A stretch of 64,000 nucleotides of DNA, from contig NZ_JAFCMB010000008.1 in assembly GCF_018130145.1 (NCBI RefSeq), positions 62,001 through 126,000 of the forward strand. The letters run 5' to 3'. Positions 32,255 through 38,302 of the stretch are shown here, piece after piece. The position numbers and the translations under genes are program-made. The DNA is from Bradyrhizobium sp. AUGA SZCCT0176. Its GTDB lineage: Bacteria > Pseudomonadota > Alphaproteobacteria > Rhizobiales > Xanthobacteraceae. Within the stretch, counting starts at the first letter, position 1, and each line of letters begins with the position of its first letter. The notes below the pieces were generated by a model. That model worked only from the letters and a program-made list of their open reading frames with translations, was not told the DNA's origin and did no database searches.

Positions 32255-32338
32255 GCGGCAAATTATCAATCCCTTGGGGATCGGGAGGGCGCGAAGCTAC
32301 AGCCTGTCGGGGTGTGGAAAGCGCTGTTCAAATGAAAG

Positions 32339-32369
32339 AGGTCGCCAACTGAGGCGGCCTTACTTTTTC
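32339..32369. terminator. Hairpin terminator between minus-strand island genes
   Basis: AGGTCGCC (32339-32346) / GGCGGCCT (32353-32360) with loop AACTGA and a T-rich plus-strand tail (TACTTTTTC). On the minus strand it follows the stop of the secreted protein gene at 32386. Confidence 0.7.
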
Positions 32370-32385
32370 TAAGCGAGCGGGAAGG

Positions 32386-32799
32386 TCAGAACATCCGACC
32401 GGGCAGTTGCTTGCAAACCCCGTGATGCACCAGCTCGCCCTTCCCAATGACAACGAAGTTTTCGATCTTGCCCGTGTAGCGGTTGATCGTAATGCGCTCG
32501 CGGTGCCGCAAGGCTCCAATCTGGTACTCGGTCTCTGCTTCTATCTGCTCGTCGGTGACGACTGCTGCAAATTCAGCCCCTAAACCTTCCTTCTTAAGAC
32601 GGCCAGAGCGACCTTGGAGTATTTCCACGGTGATCAGCTTTGATCCCGACGTTGGGCTTGTTCTCATAGTTGCGACATCCAAGGTGGATGACCAATCACA
32701 CTGAAGGCGCAAGCCATGACCGTTTTGACCGACAGCGTGGCCGGACAGGCTGATCATCAGATTCGCGCTCAAGGCGATAACTGTTGCTGCTCGTTTCAT
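32386..32799 (-). CDS. Secreted hypothetical island protein
   Basis: 137 residues with a signal peptide (MKRAATVIALSANLMISLSGHAVGQ), then a beta-rich mature part with two Cys (LQCDW, HGVCKQLPGRMF) and IGALRHRERITINRYTGKIENFVVI, a pattern seen in small periplasmic beta-barrel proteins of rhizobial islands. No enzymatic motif. Same strand and style as the next gene upstream. Confidence 0.65.
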   Translation of the reverse strand: MKRAATVIALSANLMISLSGHAVGQNGHGLRLQCDWSSTLDVATMRTSPTSGSKLITVEILQGRSGRLKKEGLGAEFAAVVTDEQIEAETEYQIGALRHRERITINRYTGKIENFVVIGKGELVHHGVCKQLPGRMF

Positions 32800-32831
32800 C
32801 GCTCCCGCCCGTTTTAGTGACGCGTGCCCGC

Positions 32832-33326
32832 TCAGCGCAGCGGCCCTCCGAGATAGAGGGATAGTGGTGCATCCTGCACAATTGAACAGGCATCTTCTCG
32901 GTTGATTTTGGTTCTCACCATCGTCACAGCCTTAGCCACACGGTCGAATGTCAGCGTCTGGCGAATGCACACGTCAGGCAACGATTCGGCAACCACGCTC
33001 TGTTCATCAACCTTCGTGATGCGGAATGACTTGCTGTACAAAGAAAGCGACGGCCCGCCGCCCAGCGACATCACGTCGGCTTGCTGTAGATCACAGTTTT
33101 TTTGAGACGCATCGCAGAGGATGTGAACGGCATTGACCTTGTTGGCTAAGTCGCTACCTCGCCAACTACCCCTCACGCTAAGATAGGGATACTGCCGGTC
33201 CGCCAGTTTATCGTTGAAGGTGAAGTTTGTGCTGGCGCGAACGTCTTGCTCAGTAAGGCCGCGCACAAACCATCCTGCGCTCCCACCGACCACGATCCCC
33301 AAGAGCAACCACAGTGAAGGCTTCAT
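32832..33326 (-). CDS. Membrane-anchored hypothetical island protein
   Basis: About 164 residues: a single N-terminal helix (LWLLLGIVVGGSAGWFVRG) then an extracytoplasmic domain with four Cys (ILCDASQKNCDL, DVCIRQTL, EDACSIV). YSKSFRITKVDEQSVVAE and LTFDRVAKAVTMVR suggest a beta sandwich. Start taken at ATG 33326; 33344 is possible. Function unknown. Confidence 0.65.
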   Translation of the reverse strand: MKPSLWLLLGIVVGGSAGWFVRGLTEQDVRASTNFTFNDKLADRQYPYLSVRGSWRGSDLANKVNAVHILCDASQKNCDLQQADVMSLGGGPSLSLYSKSFRITKVDEQSVVAESLPDVCIRQTLTFDRVAKAVTMVRTKINREDACSIVQDAPLSLYLGGPLR

Positions 33327-33580
33327 ATTGCTGTCCCCCATCACAGCGTAGACTCTGTTCGCTGGCGGCGGGCGTGCTGTTCATCGGTATCCACAGGGCC
33401 GGACTCGGGCATGGCCCATTGACGCGCCACCACCAGCGGCTAGGCACATTGTCCATCGGTTGGGGCTGCCAGCCGTAGCGAGCCACATGCAGTCGCGGCT
33501 GAGGATAAGTCGGGGGTACGACAAGCGCCCGCGCCGGGCCAAAGGTCGCCCCTCGCGGGGCGCTTGGGGTGGGTACTGGC

Positions 33581-33727
33581 TTACTTTTTCCCGCCCTTCG
33601 TCCGCTTCGTCCTAGCTGCACGCAGGCCGCCTGCGGCCCGATTCAGATGCTTCACGAGGTATCGAACCGCTTCGATGTCGCGCTTCTTGCTTACCGTCAC
33701 CTCGAACGTGTGGGACTTTTTCGCCAA
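33581..33727 (-). CDS. 48-aa basic peptide with TTG start
   Basis: From TTG, preceded by an excellent GGGAGGG site 5 nt away: AKKSHTFEVTVSKKRDIEAV, then RYLVKHLNRAAGGLRAARTKRTKGGKK. Beta strand, helix and Lys/Arg tail suggest nucleic-acid binding. The frame remains open upstream but in unlikely sequence. Last gene before attR. Confidence 0.6.
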   Translation of the reverse strand: MAKKSHTFEVTVSKKRDIEAVRYLVKHLNRAAGGLRAARTKRTKGGKK

Positions 33728-33909
33728 TTTTTGCCCTCCCGACCGCAAGTCGGCCGCTCGCAGAATATGCGCCCCTCCTAGCCCGCTTTCCAGCCCCGCA
33801 GGCCACCGCCCCGGCGCAGGGGATATGGCCGAGTGCAGCACCGAGGCGCTGGCGCGGTCCTCCCCTCGTCTCGGTTTGGGCTTCCGCCAAAATCCAGGCG
33901 TGCCCGAAT

Positions 33910-33934
33910 CAAAAACGTCCTACAAAACGTCCTA
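33910..33934 (+). repeat. 25-bp direct repeat next to attR (second arm-type copy)
   Basis: Identical to 23812-23836 and in the same orientation, with two tandem AAAACGTCCTA. It is followed by a short AT-rich segment and attR. Confidence 0.8.
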
Positions 33935-34006
33935 TATATCTTTGATTCTCAAACCCTAACCGATTGAAATAATTTGAAAATCTACTGTCCGAAAATTGGT
34001 TTGGCC

Positions 34007-34022
34007 CCGCTAGGGAGCGCCA
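34007..34022 (+). repeat. attR (16-bp direct repeat)
   Basis: CCGCTAGGGAGCGCCA, identical to the tRNA-Glu 3' end at 23722-23737. Marks the right end of the island. Confidence 0.92.
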
Positions 34023-34069
34023 GTCGCTTTCGTGTCATTTTGATCTTCCTCACGATTTGACCTCTTTTC

Positions 34070-34375
34070 TCAAACGCTCAGATTCGGTTTGGCTAAGTCT
34101 GTTCTCCCTATGGTCGTCCAGCTGCTCGATCGCACATCGCTCGCTGCGCCTCTGCGCGTGTACTGAACGCCGTCGGCGTCGGTCTGCGCCCACGTCATCA
34201 TGTGGACGTCGACCCTTGCCGTGCCGACGTTGAGCATCAACTCGTAAGCAGTCCGCTGCTTTGTTCCGAGAGGCGAGCGAGCCTCGAAGGCCGCCATTTC
34301 GGTCGGGCGCCAGCGCCGAACCGGTTTTGAGTTTGGCCGCTTCGTTAGACGTGGATCATCCAACTTCGTGGACAC
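34070..34375 (-). pseudogene. Tyrosine-recombinase remnant just outside attR
   Basis: RWRPTEMAAFEARSPLGTKQRTAYELMLNVGTARVDVHMMTWAQTDADGVQYTRRG matches the start of the catalytic domain of a second integrase type (FExRxPxGTxARLAxxLLLxTGxRRxDVxxMxWxxVxxGxIxxxRxKT), with the catalytic Arg position degraded. Upstream and downstream parts are missing. It is not homologous over its length to the intact integrase at 23853, so it records an older insertion at the same tRNA locus. Confidence 0.7.
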
Positions 34376-34549
34376 CGGGTTCCGTCTTGAGGGAGCGGAT
34401 CGGCGCCAATTAACGCTGCGACTAGTTCAACCGAATTCGCGCGACCTTTTGGCCTGTTCCGTAGGGAACAGCGCCACGAGAATTTATCCGTCAATGTCGC
34501 AATCAGCCGAGGCAATGGTGCCATCGGGAAAAGGGACCAGGAGAGCGAC

Positions 34550-34732
34550 ATGAAATCGGATTATCAGATTGAGGCAACCGAAATGATGGACGAGCAGCTT
34601 GAGGCTGTAAGCGGCGGCGGTGTCATTACAGGCTTCGGGGTGCGGACAGATCAGCGGATCGCGTTGCAGCAACAGCTTACCGCGGCGTATGCCCGCAACA
34701 ATCCAACCGACTACTACGGCTATTTTGGCTGA
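34550..34732 (+). CDS. Double-glycine-leader small peptide (bacteriocin-like precursor)
   Basis: 60 residues. MKSDYQIEATEMMDEQLEAV followed by SGGG: an acidic leader with EL/QLEAVSGGG is the classic double-glycine cleavage site recognised by C39-peptidase ABC exporters. The mature part is VITGFGVRTDQRIALQQQLT and ends in a Tyr-rich YYGYFG. AGGAGAG precedes the ATG and a terminator follows. No exporter is nearby. A second peptide with the same leader logic lies at 63572. Confidence 0.7.
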   Translation: MKSDYQIEATEMMDEQLEAVSGGGVITGFGVRTDQRIALQQQLTAAYARNNPTDYYGYFG

Positions 34733-34754
34733 CAGTTTGAGTTTTAAGACGCTC

Positions 34755-34783
34755 GAGAGGCCGCCCCGCTGGCGGCCTCTTTC
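34755..34783 (+). terminator. Rho-independent terminator of the GG-leader peptide gene
   Basis: GAGGCCGCC (34757-34765) / GGCGGCCTC (34771-34779), loop CCGCT, then TTTC. It follows the stop by 22 bp. Confidence 0.8.
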
Positions 34784-34884
34784 GATGATCTGAACGCTCA
34801 GTCCTTGAGGCAAGAGACCGAGGAGGATGGGACTAAGCATTTCCAGCGATTTGCCAGGCCCCTCGGGGCGGCTTACGCGCGCCT

Positions 34885-35184
34885 TTAGAGCGTTCGCCAA
34901 ATCTCATCATGGAGCGTGTTGGGCACAAAGAGGCCCGCCGCCTTCTTGATCAGCTCCAGGTATTTTTGATCACCAAGAAGCTTCAGCCCCATAGCCTCGT
35001 ACTGGGCCAAGTTCTCGTAGTTGGCAATCCAAGCCATGCGAGCAGCATTACCTCCAACTGGAACAGCTATTTTCAGATCGATGCCCGTAGTTGTTTTTAC
35101 TTGGGTACTGATCTCGTTTGCGAATGCCATTGCTGCCGACAACATTCCAGGCGCGACGCTAACACTCCTCTGAACCAAAATCAT
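34885..35184 (-). CDS. Hypothetical protein, NIPSNAP-like alpha/beta barrel
   Basis: 99 residues. VQRSVSVAPGMLSAAMAFANEISTQVKTTTGIDLKIAVPVGGNAARMAWIANYENLAQYEAMGLKLLGDQKYLELIKKAAGLFVPNTLHDEIWRTL fits the ferredoxin-like NIPSNAP/ABM dimeric fold in length and order of strands. Function unknown. A FixK-type box lies 88 bp upstream of its ATG, suggesting low-oxygen control. Confidence 0.65.
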   Translation of the reverse strand: MILVQRSVSVAPGMLSAAMAFANEISTQVKTTTGIDLKIAVPVGGNAARMAWIANYENLAQYEAMGLKLLGDQKYLELIKKAAGLFVPNTLHDEIWRTL

Positions 35185-35271
35185 CGAAACCTCCCTTAGG
35201 ATTTATCTTGGAAAGGGTGAAAAGCACGAATGCATTGCAGCGCAATGCTGATCCCAGAAACTCCGCAAACC

Positions 35272-35285
35272 TTGACCCAGATCAA
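35272..35285 (-). promoter_or_regulatory. FixK/FNR-type box upstream of the NIPSNAP-like gene
   Basis: TTGA-CCCAGA-TCAA, a 14-bp palindrome that satisfies the Bradyrhizobium FixK2 pattern TTG(A/C)-N6-(T/G)CAA. It lies 88 bp before the start codon of the minus-strand gene, compatible with a class II activator site if transcription starts near 35237. Confidence 0.5.
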
Positions 35286-35638
35286 GCAAGCCGGCCCATT
35301 GCCGCTTTCCGAAATTCGCTCGCCTCCAGACGTATTTGAGCTACGAAATGCGTACAACTACCAAGTTTTCCCGACTCTACTTTTCTGCAATCTGACCGAC
35401 TGTTAGCCTTTGATCGGCGCTCCCGCTGAGCGCCGGGTTTGATAGATTACGCCTGCATCAAACCCGAAACCCCGTCCGAGGAAGCGACTGCCACGGACGG
35501 AATTTCCCCGCGCGGCCGCGCTCGCTTCAAGATGAGTGAACTCGGAGCCACTCGATTGCGATCGCTGGTGGGCGCCCACCGCGCGCAAACGAATTCATTC
35601 CTGGGCGCGGCAATCATTTCTCAATGCCACGGAAAAAA
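35286..35638. other. Stretch between the FixK box and the tRNA array
   Basis: No gene recognised. It holds a hairpin GGCGCTC / GAGCGCC (about 35415-35431) that would be the 3' end of the minus-strand tRNA array transcript; it has no T tract. Confidence 0.35.
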
Positions 35639-35714
35639 TGGCGGGAGAACCAAGCCTCGAACCTGGAACCTCTGGTTTTGGAGACCAGCGCTCGTCCACT
35701 TGAGCTTCACTCCC
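35639..35714 (-). tRNA. tRNA-Trp(CCA), array member 22 (most downstream)
   Basis: Anticodon stem CTGGT/ACCAG with loop CTCCAAA (CCA), D-stem GCTC/GAGC, T-loop TTCGAGG, encoded CCA. The acceptor stem has one T-T mismatch (6-67) and one wobble. Confidence 0.8.
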
Positions 35715-35719
35715 CAGCT

Positions 35720-35794
35720 TGGTCCCGACCCACGGTGCTGCCCCGTGTTTTCCTGCGCCACAAGCAAGCGTCCTAGCTGATAGACGAGGTCGGA
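35720..35794 (-). tRNA. tRNA-His(GTG) with non-canonical T-loop
   Basis: Acceptor TCCGACC/GGTCGGG, D-arm GTCTATCAGCTAGGAC, anticodon stem CTTGC/GCAGG with loop TTGTGGC. The T-stem CACGG/CCGTG is perfect, but its loop is GGCAGCA instead of TTCRAnn. A73 and encoded CCA. Confidence 0.75.
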
Positions 35795-35801
35795 AGGGCA
35801 A

Positions 35802-35873
35802 TGGTCGCTCGTAACGGTTTCGAACCGTCCTGTTCGCCGTTATGAGCAGCAAGCCCTCCCGAGAGGCCGAGCG
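35802..35873 (-). tRNA. tRNA-Met(CAT)
   Basis: Anticodon loop CTCATAA on stem TGCTG/CGGCG; T-loop TTCGAAA; short D-arm CCTC-TCGG-GAGG with a 4-base loop; encoded CCA. Initiator versus elongator (or tRNA-Ile2 with lysidine) cannot be decided. Confidence 0.75.
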
Positions 35874-35880
35874 ATGGATT

Positions 35881-35958
35881 TGGTGAGCGCGGCTGGATTC
35901 GAACCAGCGGTCACCGGAATCAAAATCCGGCGCCTTAGACCAACTTGGCGACGCGCCC
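35881..35958 (-). tRNA. tRNA-Gln(TTG)
   Basis: Acceptor GGGCGCG/CGCGCTC, anticodon stem CCGGA/TCCGG with loop TTTTGAT (TTG), T-loop TTCGAAT, encoded CCA. Canonical fold. Confidence 0.88.
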
Positions 35959-35962
35959 GCAA

Positions 35963-36039
35963 TGGCGCTCCCTACCGGATTCAAACCGGTGACCTTCACC
36001 GTGAATGGGTGTTATCCTGGACCGCCAGACGAAGGGAGC
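35963..36039 (-). tRNA. tRNA-Glu(TTC), U33 replaced by A
   Basis: GCTCCCT acceptor and GTAGGGAGC 3' end. The anticodon loop is CATTCAC, so position 33, almost always U, is A; the chromosomal copy has CTTTCAC. Its 3' terminal 16 bases match the island att core at 15 of 16 positions. Confidence 0.75.
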
Positions 36040-36046
36040 GGCTACG

Positions 36047-36358
36047 GTGATAAAGAAAGCGAAGAAGACCAAAAGGGCGATCGCGAAAAAGTGGAAACCG
36101 AAATCGGTAAAGAAACGGCCGCTAACGCAACGGGAAAAGTCGGTCGCTGCACGGCTTGATGAGCTTGGTGTCAGCCATGAAGCCGCCGCGCAAATGCTTC
36201 AGATAACCTCGGAGATCGACCGGCTATTTGGAGCCGGACCCAAGCTGCAACTGAACCGAAGGCTCACCGCAGCGCGAATCGCATTCGAAGATGGGATTCT
36301 CAACTCCAATGGTATCAAGGACAGCGTCGCGGCAGCCAGGAAGGCGGCTGATCTGTGA
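36047..36358 (+). CDS. 103-aa hypothetical protein inside the tRNA array
   Basis: From GTG 36047 (GGGAGCGG upstream): IKKAKKTKRAIAKKWKPKSV, then LTQREKSVAARLDELGVSHEAAAQMLQITSEIDRLFGAGPKLQLNRRLTAARIAFEDGILNSNGIKDSVAAARKAADL. A strongly basic start followed by helices. It is the only plus-strand gene in the array. The basic tail suggests RNA or DNA binding, which is inference. Confidence 0.6.
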   Translation: MIKKAKKTKRAIAKKWKPKSVKKRPLTQREKSVAARLDELGVSHEAAAQMLQITSEIDRLFGAGPKLQLNRRLTAARIAFEDGILNSNGIKDSVAAARKAADL

Positions 36359-36364
36359 TTGGCG

Positions 36365-36443
36365 TGGTCAGTCTGACTGGATTCGAACCAGCGATCCCCT
36401 GCTTCCAAGGCAGGTAGGGACGGCCAGGCTCCCCTACAGACTG
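36365..36443 (-). tRNA. tRNA-Pro(TGG), array copy
   Basis: Acceptor CAGTCTG/CAGACTG, enlarged D-arm GGGGAGCC..CGTCCCT, anticodon stem CCTGC/GCAGG with loop CTTGGAA, T-loop TTCGAAT, CCA. Clearly different in sequence from the chromosomal Pro(TGG) at 12795. Confidence 0.85.
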
Positions 36444-36450
36444 TCAACTT

Positions 36451-36529
36451 TGGCCGACCTGAAGGGACTTGAACCCCCGCCCTCCGCGTTCGTAGCGCGG
36501 CGCTCTGAATCCAACTGAGCTACAGGTCA
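36451..36529 (-). tRNA. tRNA-Arg(ACG)
   Basis: Anticodon stem CCGCG/CGCGG with loop CTACGAA, acceptor TGACCTG/CAGGTCG, T-loop TTCAAGT, CCA. Would need A34 deamination to read CGN like normal Arg(ACG). Confidence 0.88.
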
Positions 36530-36557
36530 ACGATGGTAATCGGCCGACAAACGGCAT

Positions 36558-36633
36558 TGGCTCCCGCCCACGGTTTCGAACCGCGCTACCCCGGTTAACA
36601 GCCGGGTGCCCTCACCGAGATGGCTCGGCGGGA
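36558..36633 (-). tRNA. tRNA-Asn(GTT)
   Basis: Acceptor TCCCGCC/GGCGGGA, anticodon stem CCCGG/CCGGG with loop CTGTTAA, T-loop TTCGAAA, CCA. Confidence 0.88.
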
Positions 36634-36639
36634 ATGAGG

Positions 36640-36711
36640 TGGTGGAGAGTGCCGGTACCGCCCCGGCCGCTTCGATCTTGCAAGGATCAAATGCACCCTT
36701 GTGCACTCCCC
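36640..36711 (-). tRNA. tRNA-Ala(TGC) with non-canonical T-loop and short D-arm
   Basis: Acceptor GGGGAGT/ACTCTCC, anticodon stem TGATC/GATCG with loop CTTGCAA. T-stem GCCGG/CCGGC encloses GGCGGTA rather than TTCRAnn. The D region is only about 14 bases (GCAC-AAGG-GTGC). Acceptor lacks the usual G3-U70 in the canonical form: it has G3-T70 here, so AlaRS identity is kept. 72 nt with CCA. Confidence 0.7.
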
Positions 36712-36715
36712 GTGA

Positions 36716-36791
36716 TGGTGTCCAGAGTCAGTGCCGCCCTGACCTCCTCGGCGTTTCAAACCGATGCTTTCACTGGATTAGCTTCCTGGAC
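36716..36791 (-). tRNA. tRNA-Phe(GAA) with non-canonical T-loop
   Basis: Acceptor GTCCAGG/TCTGGAC, anticodon stem TCGGT/GCCGA with loop TTGAAAC, T-stem GTCAG/CTGAC enclosing GGCGGCA. CCA encoded. Confidence 0.7.
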
Positions 36792-36824
36792 GGCGAACTG
36801 CGTAACGCGCGCAGTTTCGCAAGA

Positions 36825-36898
36825 TGGCGCGGACCAGCGGAATCGAACCGCTATCAATGCGCGGGCAGCGCATGGCACTCCCAATATACCAGGTCCGC
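36825..36898 (-). tRNA. tRNA-Gly(GCC)
   Basis: Acceptor GCGGACC/GGTCCGC, anticodon stem ATGCG/CGCAT with loop CTGCCCG, T-loop TTCGATT, encoded CCA. Confidence 0.9.
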
Positions 36899-36930
36899 GG
36901 GTTTAGACGGCTGTTGGCGAATCCAGGGGA

Positions 36931-37016
36931 TGGTGGGTAACCGCGGAATTGAACCGCGCGTGCGCAAAGGCGCAGGCTTTACAGGCCCGCTCAGTCACCA
37001 GACTTGGCGTTACCCC
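36931..37016 (-). tRNA. tRNA-Tyr(GTA)
   Basis: 86 nt with a long variable arm (TGCGCC-TTT-GCGCA), anticodon loop CTGTAAA, T-loop TTCAATT, acceptor GGGGTAA/GTTACCC, CCA. The long arm is normal for bacterial Tyr. Confidence 0.88.
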
Positions 37017-37088
37017 AAATGTCCCGAAGGCCTGCCGTAGAACCGAAGCTGTGCGCTGGCAGGAGCCGCACGTTCTGGACATCAATCC

Positions 37089-37164
37089 TGGCCACCACGA
37101 TAGGACTCGAACCTACATCCTCAACCTTCGGATGGTCGCGCTCATCCAGTTGAGCTACGTGGTG
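37089..37164 (-). tRNA. tRNA-Arg(CCG)
   Basis: Acceptor CACCACG/CGTGGTG, D-stem GCTC/GAGC, anticodon stem CGACC/GGTTG with loop ATCCGAA, T-loop TTCGAGT, CCA. Confidence 0.88.
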
Positions 37165-37189
37165 ATTACCGCCGGCCGTGGCCGGCGGC

Positions 37190-37726
37190 TTATTTCTCGA
37201 GTTCGACATCCCAGTACAGGAAGTCGCGCCAGGTCTCGTGCAGGAAGTTCGGCGGGAAGTGCCGCTGCGCAGCCATAAGCTGATGCACCGTGGGCTCGAA
37301 CGGCTTCCGGCGGGGTTTCTGCAGTCGCGTGTCTTTCCGCATATTGCAGGGGCTGCATGCCGTGGCGATGTTCTCCCATGATGTCACGCCGCCGCCGGCG
37401 CGCGGCAGGACATGGTCGAAGGTGAGATCGCTCGGGCGGTGCTGGACGGCGCAGTACTGGCAAACGAAGTGATCCCGGAGGAACACGTTGAACCGGGTGA
37501 AGGCAACCCTGGTCGGCGGCCGCACATAACAGCGCAGCGCGATCACCGACGGCAATTTCATCTGGATCGACGGGCTCCGGGCGACCTCGTCGTATTCAGC
37601 GACGACGACGTGAGATCCCTTGACGACCGCCTTGATGGCGTCCTCCCAGCCGAACAGGCTGAGCGGGAAGTAACTCAGCGGCTGGAAATCCGCGTTGAGC
37701 ACCAGCGCGGAGCAATACTGGAACAT
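37190..37726 (-). CDS. HNH endonuclease embedded in the tRNA array
   Basis: 178 residues from MFQYCSALVLNADFQPLSYFPLSLFGWEDAIKAVVKG. The core FVCQYCAVQHRPSDLTFDHVLPRAGGGVTSWENIATACSPCNMRKDTR has two CxxC zinc pairs around the HNH residues (DH...N...H-type catalytic His in FDHV, Asn in WENI). The family cuts DNA and often occurs in phages and mobile elements. Frames upstream to 37918 cover a tRNA and are not coding. Placed between tRNA-Arg(CCG) and tRNA-Asp, it may mobilise or protect the array. Confidence 0.88.
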   Translation of the reverse strand: MFQYCSALVLNADFQPLSYFPLSLFGWEDAIKAVVKGSHVVVAEYDEVARSPSIQMKLPSVIALRCYVRPPTRVAFTRFNVFLRDHFVCQYCAVQHRPSDLTFDHVLPRAGGGVTSWENIATACSPCNMRKDTRLQKPRRKPFEPTVHQLMAAQRHFPPNFLHETWRDFLYWDVELEK

Positions 37727-37781
37727 GAAAACCTCCTCGCGTTGATGCTGATCACGGAATTCTTTCAAGGTGAATTCGCAG

Positions 37782-37857
37782 TGGCGCCCCTGACGAGAAT
37801 CGAACTCGCCAAAACTCGATCGACAGTCGAGCCCCGTCGCCAGCTGGGTCCAGGAGC
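37782..37857 (-). tRNA. tRNA-Asp(GTC)
   Basis: Acceptor GCTCCTG/CAGGGGC, anticodon stem CTCGA/TCGAG with loop CTGTCGA, T-loop TTCGATT, G73, CCA. Confidence 0.9.
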
Positions 37858-37882
37858 GGTTTGAGAGAGAAATTCTGCAAAA

Positions 37883-37965
37883 TGGTGCGGCCGCCGAGAC
37901 TCGAACTCGGATGCACAAGGCGCACGCCCCTCAAGCGCGGGTGTCTACCGTTCCACCACAGCCGC
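37883..37965 (-). tRNA. tRNA-Leu(GAG)
   Basis: Class II fold with variable arm, anticodon stem CGCGC/GCGTG with loop TTGAGGG, T-loop TTCGAGT, A73, CCA. Confidence 0.88.
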
Positions 37966-38013
37966 AGCGTTGATTTCTTGTGTTCCTGACCCGGTCGGGA
38001 ATCTCTTTCGAAG

Positions 38014-38099
38014 TGGAGGACCAGGTCGGACTCGAACCGACGGTGACTTGCGTCGACGGATTAAGAATCCGCTCCCTTGGCCGCTGGGGGCACTGGTCC
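38014..38099 (-). tRNA. Class II-type tRNA with CTT (Lys) anticodon
   Basis: Full cloverleaf: acceptor GGACCAG/CTGGTCC, D-stem CCC/GGG, anticodon stem GCGGA/TCCGT with loop TTCTTAA, T-arm GTCGG/CCGAC around TTCGAGT. The variable region is 14 bases and folds (GAC-GCAA-GTC), a feature of Leu, Ser and Tyr tRNAs. The discriminator is T. The anticodon reads Lys AAG. Charging specificity cannot be told from sequence. Confidence 0.7.
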
Positions 38100-38104
38100 T
38101 TGAT

Positions 38105-38187
38105 TGGAGAATCCGGGTGGTTTCGAACCACTTGCGCACGGCTTAAAAGGCCGCCCCATCTCCAGTCAGGTTTAACGCTCCGGATCC
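38105..38187 (-). tRNA. tRNA-Lys(TTT), enlarged D region
   Basis: Acceptor GGATCCG/CGGATTC, anticodon stem GCGGC/GCCGT with loop CTTTTAA, T-loop TTCGAAA with an A49-C65 mismatch, discriminator T, CCA. The D region is about 24 bases with no good stem. A 47-aa frame with a fair ribosome site (38143-38286, minus) overlaps its 5' half. Confidence 0.65.
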
Positions 38188-38302
38188 ATCGTCTCGATGG
38201 TTTGCGGCGACCAGCCGCGCCGGTTTCGCGAGGTGTGCCTTGAAGGCATCGTTGCGTTCCGTCACAGGCGAAAAAACGATGATCATGTTGGCTTCCTTTG
38301 AT

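Larger units (their letters stand above)
23722..34022. mobile_element. 10.3-kb integrative island at tRNA-Glu, candidate phage satellite
   Basis: Bounded by identical 16-bp copies of CCGCTAGGGAGCGCCA. Left to right: integrase, AlpA-like regulator, two accessory genes, HTH protein, major-capsid-like protein, two small genes, TcmP, Gp37/Gp68 protein, then a block of mostly minus-strand hypothetical and secreted genes. A 25-bp repeat lies 74 bp inside attL and 72 bp inside attR. No terminase, portal, tail or lysis genes are visible, so it is not a complete prophage. Confidence 0.88.

Noticed and set aside
38143..38187. CRISPR-like array in the tRNA region, because of evenly spaced similar segments
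   Set aside because: The repeated segments are T-arms and CCA ends of individual tRNAs, with no constant direct repeat and no cas genes.
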